Origin: Macrothele yani
Lineage: Eukaryota; Arthropoda; Arachnida; Araneae; Macrothelidae
Assembly: GCA_039090855.1 (NCBI GenBank)
Contig: CM077027.1
Location: 106,181,187-106,245,186 of the forward strand
Reading direction: 5' to 3'
Length of the DNA stretch: 64,000 nucleotides
This document shows positions 1 to 9,459 of the stretch, piece by piece. The notes below the pieces were generated by a model. That model did not search any database. It saw nothing but the letters and a program-made list of their open reading frames with translations, and was not told the origin of the DNA. Each line of letters opens with the position of its first letter. Position 1 is the stretch's first letter. Position numbers and translations under genes: made by a program.

Positions 1-803
1 TGCTCAAATGTTTCTGGGCTTTCCGAGCAGAAATACCCACAAAGCGACCGGGTTTTAGAAAATTACGGTAAAATTATTTCTTTCCTCCACTCATCTCAGC
101 GGTACGGACCATGAACCTGTCATCCTGTCATTCGTGAGAAGATATCCCATCTAGTACTCTATTCTCTGCTCCATAACCCAAGGCATGGTGGGGAAAAGAT
201 AGTCTCTCTGACATTGACATCATGGCACTGGGCTGAAATATCTTTCTCCTTTCGTAGGTTCGTCGTAATTGCATACCTGCCAAGTATTCCGGATTTCCCG
301 GAAGGTTTACGGATTTTGGGGTAGTTTTATGGTTTTACGGCCGGAAGATAGTTTCTTCCGGATTTTCGCCAAAATGGCTCGTGAATGTTTTCTTATTGGT
401 GGAAATTGATGTTGTTATTGTCGCTTAGTGTAAACTCCTGGTTTTGTTTTATTATGATCTCATAGCGATTGAACCTGGTGTTATCTCTCGTTTCTAGCTG
501 TAAGCGATATTTATTTATAGATCGCACAAACTCCCTCCCGCCATTCCTTTCAAACTACCTCTCTCTAAGTGTTGGATTAGCTGCGCTAATTGCGCCGAAG
601 TACGAAAATGTTTTAATTCTGCGCCATGCAGAGTTCACCAATATGCGTAATTACGCGTCTAGTACGCATCGAAATTTTACCAACGCGAAAGAATACTCAT
701 CGGGAATTTGTCTCGACGAGTAAAAATACGCATCAAGAAACGCCTAAAGTACACATAAACGCGTAAAAATGCGCATCGAAGAATCTTACCAACGCGCAAA
801 TGT
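1..803. other. No gene recognised; degenerate local repeats
   Basis: No coding region is recognised here. From about 640 to 800 the words acgcgtaaaaa, gcgcatcgaa and ttaccaacgcg recur imperfectly, so this part is a decayed tandem array. The rest is unassigned. The upstream part of the Penelope-like element that begins to be readable near 804 may lie here, too diverged to see. Confidence 0.4.
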
Positions 804-1965
804 ATGCATTGGGACGTTATTTCGTCTTTCAAAAACGGAAGTAAACAAGAGAAACTGAAAAGGATCGGAGCAAAATATAATATCAGACTAGCTCCAGATC
901 TTAATAACAAAATAAAGAAATTCCTGCCAGCTTTAAAGCAGAAAGAATTGGACATCCAATTGCAGGAAGGAGTAATTTACTGCATCGACTGTAACTGCGG
1001 ACTCAGATATATAGGAGAAACAGGGAGAAGTATTAAGGTTCGAATGAAAGAACACCAAGCAGCTATTAGGAACATTGGGAACAAAACAGGGCTAGACAGA
1101 CATATACAAGCAAGTGGACACTCCATGTGTAAAGTGATGTTCAATGCTTTTACAAGAAATGAAGATTTATCGATTGATGGAGAAAAGCTGGAGATAACAG
1201 ACACGTACGTTTATCTTGGACAGCAGATATCAAGTGAGGGTGACATTGATGAAGAAATTAATCGGCGTACAAAACTTGCCTGGAGAGCTTTTGGAAGAAA
1301 CAGCATAATTTTCAAGAGCAATATGCCATTATGTCTTAAAAGAAAAGTGTTTGATCAATGCATCCTTCCAGTGCTTACGTATGGTGCAGAGACGTGGTCC
1401 TTAACTAAAAGGGACATACAAAGGCTGCAGACAACTCAAAGAAGCATGGAGAGGTGCATACCTTGTGTAACCAGGAGAGATAAGAAGAGGAACTCGTGGA
1501 TCCGAAAAATGACAAGAGTGGAAGACATCATGATCAGAGTTAAATCCCTGAAATGGCAATGGGCTGGACATACTGCCAGAAGGACAGATCATCGATGGAC
1601 AGCCGAAATTTTAGATTGGATTCCAAGGGACAGGAAAAGACCCAGAAGAAGACCACATGGGAGATGGGTGGATGGAATTCGAAAGTATGCAGGGGTGACA
1701 TGGAGGAGACTGGCACAAGACAGACCGTTGTGGAGGAAACTTGGGGAGACCTTCGTCCAGCAGTGGATTGATAATGGTTGACAATGATGATGATGATGAT
1801 GGACACTCCATAAATTGGGACTCAGTGAAAATATTCGCCCACCAGTCAAACTTAGTAAAGAGGAAACTAGAAGAAGGGATCGAAATAGCAAGAAGAAGAA
1901 GTACCACAATTAACGATAATTGCGGATGGACTCTTCCAATTGAGTGGCAGCAACTACTCCAGTGA
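804..1965 (+). pseudogene. Penelope-like element, GIY-YIG endonuclease part, split by an RTE insertion
   Basis: The frame before the insertion reads a Penelope-type linker (KRIGAKYNIRL) and then the GIY-YIG core GLRYIGETGRSIKVRMKEHQ, with the expected Y...YIG and R.KEH residues. It reaches HIQASGHS, where a 673-bp RTE plus its target duplication intervenes. After the insert the same domain resumes with INWDSVKIF, SNLVKRKLEEGIEI and ends in a TGA at 1963-1965. In Penelope-like elements this domain follows the reverse transcriptase and nicks DNA for target-primed reverse transcription. No reverse transcriptase is visible upstream, so this is a 5'-truncated or decayed copy. The domain itself looks intact apart from the insertion. 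Confidence 0.85.
1127..1799 (+). mobile_element. 5'-truncated RTE-clade LINE (3' end only)
   Basis: This matches the 3' quarter of the full-length RTE copies at 28153-31910 and 43023-46202. It starts at the VMFNAFTRNEDL stretch, carries the C-terminal region (YLGQQISSEGD, VLTYGAETW, WAGHTARRTDHRW, ETFVQQWIDNG), and ends in a short (GAT)n tail. The 12-bp sequence TGGACACTCCAT flanks it at 1115-1126 and 1800-1811, a clean target duplication. Its C-terminal frame is open to the stop. Insertion into the Penelope-like domain makes one continuous 325-codon chimeric reading frame (804-1781) that is a by-product, not a gene. It can be mobilised only in trans because it lacks endonuclease and reverse transcriptase. 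Confidence 0.93.
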
Positions 1966-1972
1966 CATAGTC

Positions 1973-2009
1973 CTGATGACGAACTAGCCTTTAGTTCGAA
2001 AATTTGACA
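1973..2009 (+). ncRNA. Hammerhead-like remnant after the Penelope-like ORF
   Basis: Eight bases after the GIY-YIG stop codon lies CTGATGA, then a 6-7 bp hairpin (GAACTA...TAGTTC), then GAAA. This is the order of a hammerhead core, and Penelope-like elements are known to carry hammerhead motifs. The cleavage triplet position does not fit a consensus NUH, and one extra base sits between CTGATGA and the stem. It is probably a degenerate, inactive motif. Confidence 0.35.
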
Positions 2010-2105
2010 ACCAACTTTCATTAAAAATAACCTCTATAAGACCCGTAAAAAAGTTATTCCACAATCACAATGAATAGAGGTGCCATAAATGCATTTACAA
2101 CTAGA

Positions 2106-2720
2106 AAAAAAGATTTTTTCCGTAATCGTAATGTTTCGTTTTCCTGCGATGTTGACTCTGTCCAGTATTGTTGTTATACATTATTTTATTCCAAAAATAT
2201 TTGTATTTCAGTTTGAAAACGGAAGAAAAAATTCCAAAAACGGAAATTCGACGGCGCACAAATTCTCCTCTAATCTTCAGGCATGAGCGTGCAATGGCTT
2301 CGAGGAATTTCTCCTTTTCCTTCATAATTTGAGTTATCGTCGAGATCGATGCATAACTGGGCAGAAATTTCGGGACAATTGGTAGCGGTGGAGGATGCTT
2401 TCAGCCTGAAACTTTCGAAAACGGAAGTTAGATGCAGTGAGGATTGTCTCCCGTAATCTTAATTTTATTTTTCACGCGTTGTTTCCTCTGCCTAGTATTG
2501 TTGTTAAATATCCTTTTATTTCATAAATGTTTGTACTTCAACTTGAAAGTGGTGAGAAAATGTCCGAAACGGAAATCGGACGTAGCAGGCTGAAAAGCTC
2601 TCCTGCAAATGTAATTCCCAACGATGTTCCGAACATGTATTCTTAAATATCCCCCCCCCCTCCCATCCCAAAATAAAAGGTTTGCATTTCAGCTAGATAA
2701 AAGGAGAATGGTTCGAAAAC
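2106..2720. repeat. Degenerate ~160-bp tandem repeat
   Basis: Related segments follow one another. Each has CCGTAATC or similar, then TAGTATTGTTGTTA or a diverged version, then TTTCAGYTTGAAA, then an 'aaaacggaa' run. The clearest pair is 2106-2260 and 2442-2590, with weaker units between and after. A poly-C run (2649-2658) interrupts the last unit. No coding signal. Confidence 0.55.
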
Positions 2721-3188
2721 GAATGTGACGAATCTACAAATTTGTAAGAACTAAGAATTGTGTCCAAAAGTATTCATATTCTCAAAGTTACACTATTCAG
2801 CTTTTATCTAAAATAGTGAAAGCTATCATGCATTCATGATGGATGAAACTGTTATGCAAGGGCATAAAAAAAGGCCACTGTATTGTCATTGCTTAAACGA
2901 AATCAAGCTATTTCTAAAATTGCGTCATTCAATTTAAAAAAGTACGAAACCTTTAAAATCATCAAAATTTCTGAACTGATACAGAAAAATAATTGAAAAC
3001 AAGTATCATCAAACAGACTGATAGCATATCTCATACATTACCACTCTCCCTTAATAATAAATAATCGTGAATTAACAGTTCTGGTACTATCATAAATCTT
3101 GATTTTATGGTAAATCTTTTTTATTTTTCCAAGCAATCTTCTTGATTCAGGAAACTTTTTATTGACAGGTATGCAATTGTTATAGCTA
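2721..3188. other. Unassigned AT-rich spacer
   Basis: I see no gene, RNA or repeat that I can name between the decayed tandem array and the left end of the Tc1 element. Confidence 0.4.
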
Positions 3189-3421
3189 CACTGCTGGCCA
3201 CCCAAAATCCAACACCAAGAAGGAAGCATCCGATTGGCCTGAAATTCGCAGCATGCGTCGCCCGCGAGAGGACATGCAAACAATTAGCATTGCAGGGCAA
3301 TATGCAAATCATGTGCGTCCGGCACGCTAACGAGAAGCACTATAAGAAGGGTGCACAGAAGGCGGGGTGTAAGTAGTGGAAGTGTGTTGTGCTGCCGGAC
3401 CTGTGCGTGGGAAGATTCCTG

Positions 3422-4440
3422 ATGCCTCGTCGCAGAATACGGCAGTCATTCCAGCACGTTTCGGAGTTCGGCAGAGGACGAATAGTGGCTTATCGCGACA
3501 GCGGTTTATCGCACAGAAACATCGGCGCCCGTGTGGGACGACATTCAGCCACAATGAGGCAATTATTGATTCGGTGTTTGCAGGAGGGACGGACGGACCG
3601 ACGTGAGCGATTACCGCAGCCGCGGCACACCACCGGGTGAGAGGACCAGCATGTTGTGCGGCGTGCATTGACGGCTCGCACCGCCCCATCACGAACGTTT
3701 GCGCAGGAATTAGGGTGTGTTGCGCAACAACCTGTGTCAGCACGTACCGTTCGACGTCGTTTGCAGAAGCGGGGACTTGTCGCACGTGGCCTATTGCTCC
3801 GATTACCATTGACATTACACCACGGCGAGTGCGGCGGCAGTGGGCCGTTGAACGCCGAACCTGGACTACGGAATGGTACGACATTGTCTTCTCTGACGAA
3901 TCCTGGTTCTGCCTGCAACACCACGATGGTCGGATCCGCGTGTGGCGGCACGGCGGCGAGAGACTGTATGACGCCTGTATTACGCATCGCCATACCGGTC
4001 CGTCGCCTAGCGTTATGGTTTGGGGTGCAATTGGATATGACACCCGCATCCTCTGGTACGCATCGCCGGTACACTCAACAGCCACCGCTACATCTCCGAC
4101 ATTTTGGAGCCTGTAGTTCTCCCTTACCTGCAGGACCTCCCAGCGGTCACGTTTCAACAGGACAATACGCGCCCGCACGTGGCACGATCGTGCAACAATT
4201 CTTCACGGCCCACCAGGTGTAACTGCTGCCGTGGCCCGCCTGTTCTCCCGATATGTCGCCCATCGAACACGTCTGGTCGCTGATCGGCAACCGAGTGGAC
4301 CGGCAAGTACCACCCGCGGCTACTCATGATGAACTGTGGCAACGTGTGGAAGCAGCCTGGACCGACATACCCCAAGCCCAGATCCAAAGCCTCCTTCGTT
4401 CGATGCCGCGGCGTGTAGCGGCCGTTATTGCCAGCCATGA
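3422..4440 (+). pseudogene. Tc1-like transposase, DD34E type, broken
   Basis: The likely start is the ATG of MPRRRIRQSF. A helix-turn-helix part follows (FGRGRIVAYRDSGLSHRNIG), then the linker TARTAPSRTFAQELG and SARTVRRRLQ. Catalytic blocks are visible: FSDESWF (first Asp), FQQDNTRPH (second Asp) and SPIEHVW (Glu), with 34 residues between the last two. Breaks: a TGA at 3638-3640 where relatives have an Arg codon, frameshifts near 3820 and 4045, and an in-frame stop just after TAHQV near 4220. The cut-and-paste enzyme cannot be made from this copy. The 283-codon minus-strand frame over 3327-4178 is only its GC-rich antisense. Confidence 0.88.
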
Positions 4441-4550
4441 AACGATTGAGCTTACAGGCCTGTGCGACTTACGATCACGCAGACATCACGAACTATTGAT
4501 GTCTGCGTGTTCCGTAAATCGCACGGGCCTGTAAGCTCAATCGTTTCATC
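4437..4550. repeat. Inverted duplication (hairpin) inside the Tc1 right end
   Basis: About 50 bases beginning ATGAAACGATTGAGCTTACA are repeated in inverse orientation after a short loop around 4490-4498. The sister element at 19447-20522 has only one copy, so the second arm was added in this copy. Confidence 0.85.
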
Positions 4551-4639
4551 TTTGTATCTGTTGTAATGTGTCCAGTAAATCGTTGCTTTGCTATCTTGGT
4601 GTTGGTCTTGGTGTTGCATTTTGGGTGGCCAGCAGTGTA

Positions 4640-5388
4640 TTTTAGTAGCTAATCACTCAGAAAGGATTAGTATCAGTCATCCCCGTAAATGACCATTTTC
4701 TTTGAACAACAGAGCTAAAGGGGAAAGCAGTGTATTTTTTTTTTTTTTTTTTTGATGCGCAAGTTGACTTCTCTTTAAGTTTAGACAGCGAATATATTCA
4801 TTGGAGCTGATTTCAGCCTATTTTGCTAACCCCGAATTAATTCGTTCCAGCCGGTTAAAGGGTTAAATATCATTTTCAACACCAAACAGAAACACATATC
4901 TCCTGTAGCTCTCCACGATAGAGAAACACAGAAAGTAGGATGTTATCGTGCTTTTAGACCGTCTCATGTACTAAATGTTTTTTCAGATGACCCCTGTGTT
5001 GTATAAATTCATGTGATAGCTTTTGTGTTGTGCAAATTCATCTGACGGACCGTTAAATTTATGGGATAGTTACCATGTTGTGCAAATCCTTGTGATGTCA
5101 TCCAGATGTTAACAGTAGTAAGCGGTCTTAGGTAACAGAAATGACCTTCAGACGTCCTTGCCCAGGTGTTTTCGAAATGTTTTCAGTGACCTAAATTTGC
5201 CATCACAGGCGGAAGGCAACGGTCCAATCCACATTTAACCATCTGGCCATCATTTCAGCTTGTGAATGTCCTGCTTCTAATCACTCTCCACTATAATGAA
5301 CAATCGAAACGTACTTTCTGAGATATAATGACGTCTTATAACTACACCTAACAGTGCCGTAAAACCCCAACAAGCAGTCGAACTTATA
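4640..5388. other. Unassigned spacer with a dispersed repeat
   Basis: No coding signal. Bases about 4805-4870 contain a block (cgaattaattcgttccagcc in this orientation) that recurs in the opposite orientation at about 40378-40430. The words 'catgtgatagcttttgtgttgtgcaaattcat' recur loosely around 5000-5095, suggesting a small decayed tandem repeat. Confidence 0.4.
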
Positions 5389-6186
5389 CAAGGTGTTCCA
5401 AAAGATTATTGACAAACTTAAGGAGTGTGTAGAGGGGTCAGAATACAGCGACTTTCGAATAGGAATCTGCATTCTCTGAAGTAATCCTGAGTAAGTACAA
5501 ACCTTTGAATAAAGGAACTACATGGTGGGCGTATCGTACCGTGCGAAGAGGCAATGGGATACGTGTGCTTGTTATTCATGCGCGCAGTTGACGGTGGGTT
5601 ATTTGAGTTGTTGAGTTAAAGGTAACTGATGCCTTAGTACTTTCGTAATTTCCTGCTATCCATTATATGGAACAATACAAATTTTGAAGGTGGCAATCCG
5701 TTTTTTGGTGTAAATACGACAAGGATGGTAAGTCAGATAATATCCGAAAACTTGAAAATTTCGTCGTACTGGAGCGGGAATCGAACCCGATGTCTCCCAG
5801 ATAGTGACCGAGTATGCTAACCACTACACAGTATTGCTTAAGTGTATTGTTCCATTCATTGAATTATACAGTTATGCAGAAATCCGGGACATGCATTTCG
5901 TCTACGGCGAAGCTGTTGGAAATGCACGCGAAGCTAAACGCCTGAACTGGAAATAACATCCTAACAGGAGCCACCCAGTAAATACGACGTTCGAAGACAT
6001 TCATCGGCTACTCGGGGAAACAGGATCCCTGCACACAGCGCATGATGTAGGTTCTCCATGACAGATTCGAACAGTCGCTGTGCAAGAGGATGTACTTTCG
6101 CGCGTGGAAAAACAGCCATCCACTAGCACATGTGCCATCGCTCATCACGAAGGAATTTCACGAAATACTGTCTGGCGAGTCTTGTA
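5389..6186 (+). pseudogene. Mariner-like (IS630-Tc1-mariner) element, front half
   Basis: The left end CAAGGTGTTCCAAAAGATTA after TA (5387-5388) looks like a mariner-type terminus. Transposase N-terminal coding follows in pieces: a start ATGGAACAATAC at 5667, then YAEIRDMHFVYGEAVGNARE after a ~190-bp insert, TTFEDIHRLLGETGS, and VEKQPSTSTCAIAHHEGI with NTVWRVLYDNQSHLYHPQKG. These are the DNA-binding helix-turn-helix parts of a family widespread in arthropods. The catalytic half is absent. Its place is taken by the minisatellite at 6187-6885, whose unit derives from the last coding stretch. Several frameshifts and a TAA near 5957 make it non-coding. Confidence 0.75.
5667..5855 (-). repeat. tRNA-like insert flanked by 13-bp inverted repeats
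   Basis: ATGGAACAATACA (5667-5679) and its exact complement TGTATTGTTCCAT (5843-5855) bracket a segment. On the minus strand this holds an A-box-like TAGTGGTTAGCAT and a B-box GGTTCGATTCC (about 5768-5832). The acceptor arms pair poorly, so it is a tRNA-derived SINE head or pseudo-tRNA rather than a working tRNA gene. It lies at the start of the host transposase gene. Confidence 0.6.
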
Positions 6187-6885
6187 TGATAACCAAAGTC
6201 ACCTCTATCATCCACAGAAAGGGCACGAATTGTGTGTGGAGGATTTCCACAACGGGTTCAATGTTGACAACGGGTGATAATATGATAACCAACGTCACCT
6301 CTGTCATCCACAGAAAGGGCGCGAATTGTGTGTGAAGGATTTCCACAGCGGGTGCAATTTTGCCAACGGGTGATAATACGAAAACCAACGTCACCTCTAT
6401 CATCCACAGAAAGGGCGCGAATTGTGTCATCCACAGAAAGGACGCGATTTGTGTGTGGAGGATTTCCACAACGGGTGCAATTTTGCCAACGGATGTAAAT
6501 ATGATAACCAACGTCACCTCTATCATTCACAGAAACGGCGCGAATTGTGCGTGGAGAATTTCCACAGCGGGTGCAATTTTGCCAACGGGTGATAATACGA
6601 TAACCAACGTCACCTCTATCATCCACAGAAAGGGCGCGAATTGTGTGTGGAGGATTTCCACAACGGGTGCAATTTTGCCAACGGGTGATAATATGATAAC
6701 CAACGTCACCTCTATCATCCACAGAAAGGGCACGAATTGTGTGTGGACGATTTCCACAACGAGTGCAATTTTGCCAACGGGTGATAATATGATAACCAAC
6801 GTCACTTCTATCATCCACAGAAAGGACGCGATTTGTGTGTGGAGGATTTCCACATCGGGGGCAATTTTGCCAACGGGTGATAATA
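6187..6885. repeat. 96-bp minisatellite derived from a transposase gene
   Basis: Seven units start at about 6187, 6284, 6380, 6502, 6599, 6695 and 6791. Most are 96-97 bp; the third is lengthened by a ~25-bp internal duplication. The unit includes the coding text LYHPQKG.ELCVEDFHNG that continues the upstream mariner-like transposase, so the array was seeded from it. Because 96 is a multiple of three, long reading frames open on both strands (216 and 230 codons). They are repeat artefacts. Confidence 0.9.
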
Positions 6886-8315
6886 CACTGACGAATAAAA
6901 AAATCCCAACACCACGAAAAAATAGTTGTAGTGGAATGAAATGGCGGCAATACATTTGTATAGGTAACATATTTAATCGATTAAGGTTTCAAGATCACAG
7001 CTTAATGTAAGCGCGAGAAGAGCCATTTTAAATGTGAATTGCTGGTACATTAATAACCGGTGTAACCGCAAGAATGTTGAATGCAAGCACACAAACGTTC
7101 ATGCATTGTGTAGTACAGGTGCTGGATGTCAGTTTGTGGGATGGAGTTCCATGCCTGTTGCACTTGGTCGGTCAATACAGGGACGGTTAATGCTGTTTGG
7201 GGGTGACGCTGGAAATGTCGTCCAATGATGTCCCATACGTGCTCGATTGGTGAAAGATCTGATGATCTAGCAGGCCACGACAACATGTCGACACTCTGTA
7301 GAACATGTTGGGTTACAACAGCGGTATGCGGGCGAGCGTTATCCTGTTGGAAAACACCCCCTGGAATGCTGTTCATGAATGGCAGCACAACAGGTTGAAT
7401 CACCAGACCGACGTACAACTGTGCCGTCAGGGTGCGTTGGATAACCACTAGAGTGCTCCTGCTGTCATAGGAAGTTGCTCCCCAGACCATAACTCCAGGT
7501 GTAGGTCCAGTGTGTCTCGGCCGCAGACAGGTTGGTTGCAGGCGCTCACCTGGCGTCCTTCTAACCAACACACGGCCATCACTGGCACCCAGGCAGAACT
7601 GGCTTTCATCAGAAAACACAACAGATCTCCACTCCGTCCTCCAATGAGCTCTAGCTTGACACCACTGACGTCGCATACGGCAGTGGTTTGGAGTAAGTGG
7701 AATGCACGCTACAGGGCGTCTGGCTCGGAGCTGTCCTTCAAGTAACCGATTTGTAACAGTTCGTTGTGTCACTGTAATGGCAACTGCAGCTCGAATTGCT
7801 GCCGCAGACGCGGTACGATCCGCCACGGCCATACGCCGTACACGGCGGTCTTTCCTCTCAGTAGTGCCACGTGGCCGGCCGGAACCCGGTCTTCTTGAGG
7901 CAGTACCTTCCCTTGACCACCGCTGCCAACAATCATGCACAGTGGCAACATTCCTGCCAAGTCGTTCTGCAATATTGCGGAAAGAAAATCCACCTTCTCG
8001 TAGCCCTATTACACGACCTCGTTCAAACTCCGTGAGCTGTTGATAATGGCCTCTTCGTCTTCTTAAAGATATTCTTGACTAACATCAACATACTACGTCG
8101 AATCTCAACGATAACTAACGCTCACGAACGTTACAGCGCGTATTTACAGCAAACCTGCTTTGCATGTTCCGAGGGGCGCTACTAGCGCCACACGTATGCG
8201 CCGAGCGTGAAATTTGCATAGACGTCATCTTACAGATGTACTCTCACCGCCTACCAACTGTCGTTTATTTAACACAACCCGTTCTTGGTGTTGGGATTTT
8301 TATTTTCCGTCAGTG
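6886..8315 (-). mobile_element. Tc1-like DNA transposon, nearly intact
   Basis: The inverted ends CACTGACGAATAAAAA and, at the right, TTTTTATTTTCCGTCAGTG are followed inward by CCCAACACCA-type sequence. TA flanks at 6884-6885 and 8316-8317. The element is 1430 bp. It sits exactly at the right edge of the minisatellite, and no minisatellite sequence resumes after it. Confidence 0.93.
7050..8064 (-). CDS. Tc1-like transposase, almost uninterrupted
   Basis: The frame runs without a stop from about 8064 to 7050, about 339 codons, the usual size of a Tc1 transposase. Read along the minus strand it shows a helix-turn-helix (HYQQLTEFERGRVIGLREGG, SFRNIAERLGRN), an RPRGTTERKDR linker, VVFSDESQF (first Asp), GVFQQDNARPHTA (second Asp) and LSPIEHVWD (Glu). 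I count 32 residues between the second Asp and the Glu, against 34 in classic Tc1. No ATG opens this frame. An in-frame TAG lies just upstream and an ATGTTGATG sits in another frame, so a small indel near the start probably silenced it. The role would be cut-and-paste transposition at TA. Confidence 0.85.
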
Positions 8316-8318
8316 TAG

Positions 8319-8430
8319 TTGATTTATTCTGTTTTCCCTTCTGTATCAGAAGGGAAAACGGAATCAATCAATTATGTATTTCATCGCACTACAGGAATGT
8401 ATTACGTATATATTCCTGTAGTGCGGTGAA
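8319..8430. repeat. Two adjacent hairpins
   Basis: The first hairpin has 24-bp arms around GTATC (8331-8342 and 8348-8359 pair perfectly, with diverged extensions). The second pairs 8380-8398 with 8412-8430 with one mismatch. They sit next to the right end of the Tc1 element and may be the remains of a small foldback element. Confidence 0.6.
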
Positions 8431-9459
8431 AGAAAACGGCATGAACTTATGCATCAACCCAATACATCTGAAGTCTTTGGGGGGTAGTGCGAAGTGCTTT
8501 AAAGAAGTGCAGTTGAAATTTCGGAAATGAGTGAAATTTAAATTCTTGGAAATGATTTCCAAGTTGTGAGAGATTTCTCGTCCTAAATCATCCCTCAAGT
8601 ATTCGGCACTAGGGTTCAGTGCTTTTACGCGGGAAGTAATATTAAAGAACAAAACAGGAAGTTACTGCTGCATAAATCTACTTATTTCTCTTTAAGCAAC
8701 ACTTAAGGACATCTTTCGTATACAGGAAAGAATACGTGAATTCTATGACACATGAAAAATATAAAAAACGGCCCGTTCAAGGGCAGTTTTTATCTTAATA
8801 TATTGAGATTAAAGGAGAGAAATATACATGAAAAACGCATTGTCTTTCTGAATAAGGGATGCTAAATAAGCGTAAGAAACCCATGGCAATAGTTGCTATA
8901 GTTCATCTTCATTACAATTCATAATAGATTTTTGTCGTATAGTGCAACACATTTTACTATAACATGGAGATATAGTATAAACGATGGGACGCACATCTGT
9001 TTTAGCTTTTAATTAATCAAAAATAAATATAAATACACTTGCTTGGCCCTTAAAAGAACTAAAAAACTGAAAATGGACATATTAATTAGAAAACTCCCAA
9101 CAGTTAAAAAAGATTGTATAGAAGAATTAAACCATATACCCAGGGGACTGCATGTATGCTTCCATTGTAAATAGGTTATCAATTAAGACCGGAGAAAAAT
9201 TAAAAAACAAAATAAAAAGAAGAAAGCTATATAAAAATGTGATAATGTCTGAGCACCTAATGCAACTAAAACTTGACAGATAAGACTGGATTTGAATAGA
9301 ATTGAATAAAATATATAAACTCAAATAAAAGAATTAAGTACAATAATTAAGAGCAACACATCTATATATTTATATAAATTAGAAACAACATACCCTGGAA
9401 AATAAGAATAGAATATTGAGAGACTCCCTCTTCATTTAAAGAGAATTAAAGTAATACTA
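8431..9459. other. Unassigned spacer
   Basis: AT-rich DNA without a recognisable gene, RNA or repeat. Short open frames here match nothing I know. Confidence 0.4.

Larger units (their letters stand above)
3189..4637 (+). mobile_element. Tc1-like DNA transposon
   Basis: The ends are inverted: CACTGCTGGCCACCCAAAAT at the left and its complement at the right. TA flanks both sides (3187-3188 and 4638-4639), the Tc1/mariner target duplication. The family is the same as the minus-strand copy at 19447-20522. The element is 1449 bp and contains a broken transposase gene plus an extra inverted duplication near its right end (4437-4550). Confidence 0.93.

Noticed and set aside
804..1781. 325-codon GIY-YIG/RTE fusion as a host gene
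   Set aside because: The 12-bp target duplication shows it is an RTE inserted in a Penelope-like remnant.
3327..4178. 283-codon minus-strand frame
   Set aside because: Antisense of the GC-rich Tc1 transposase pseudogene at 3422-4440, which is the real coding sense by its catalytic motifs.
6258..7010. Long open frames of 216 (+) and 230 (-) codons
   Set aside because: They run through the 96-bp minisatellite on both strands because the unit length is a multiple of three; no protein family is involved on either full frame.
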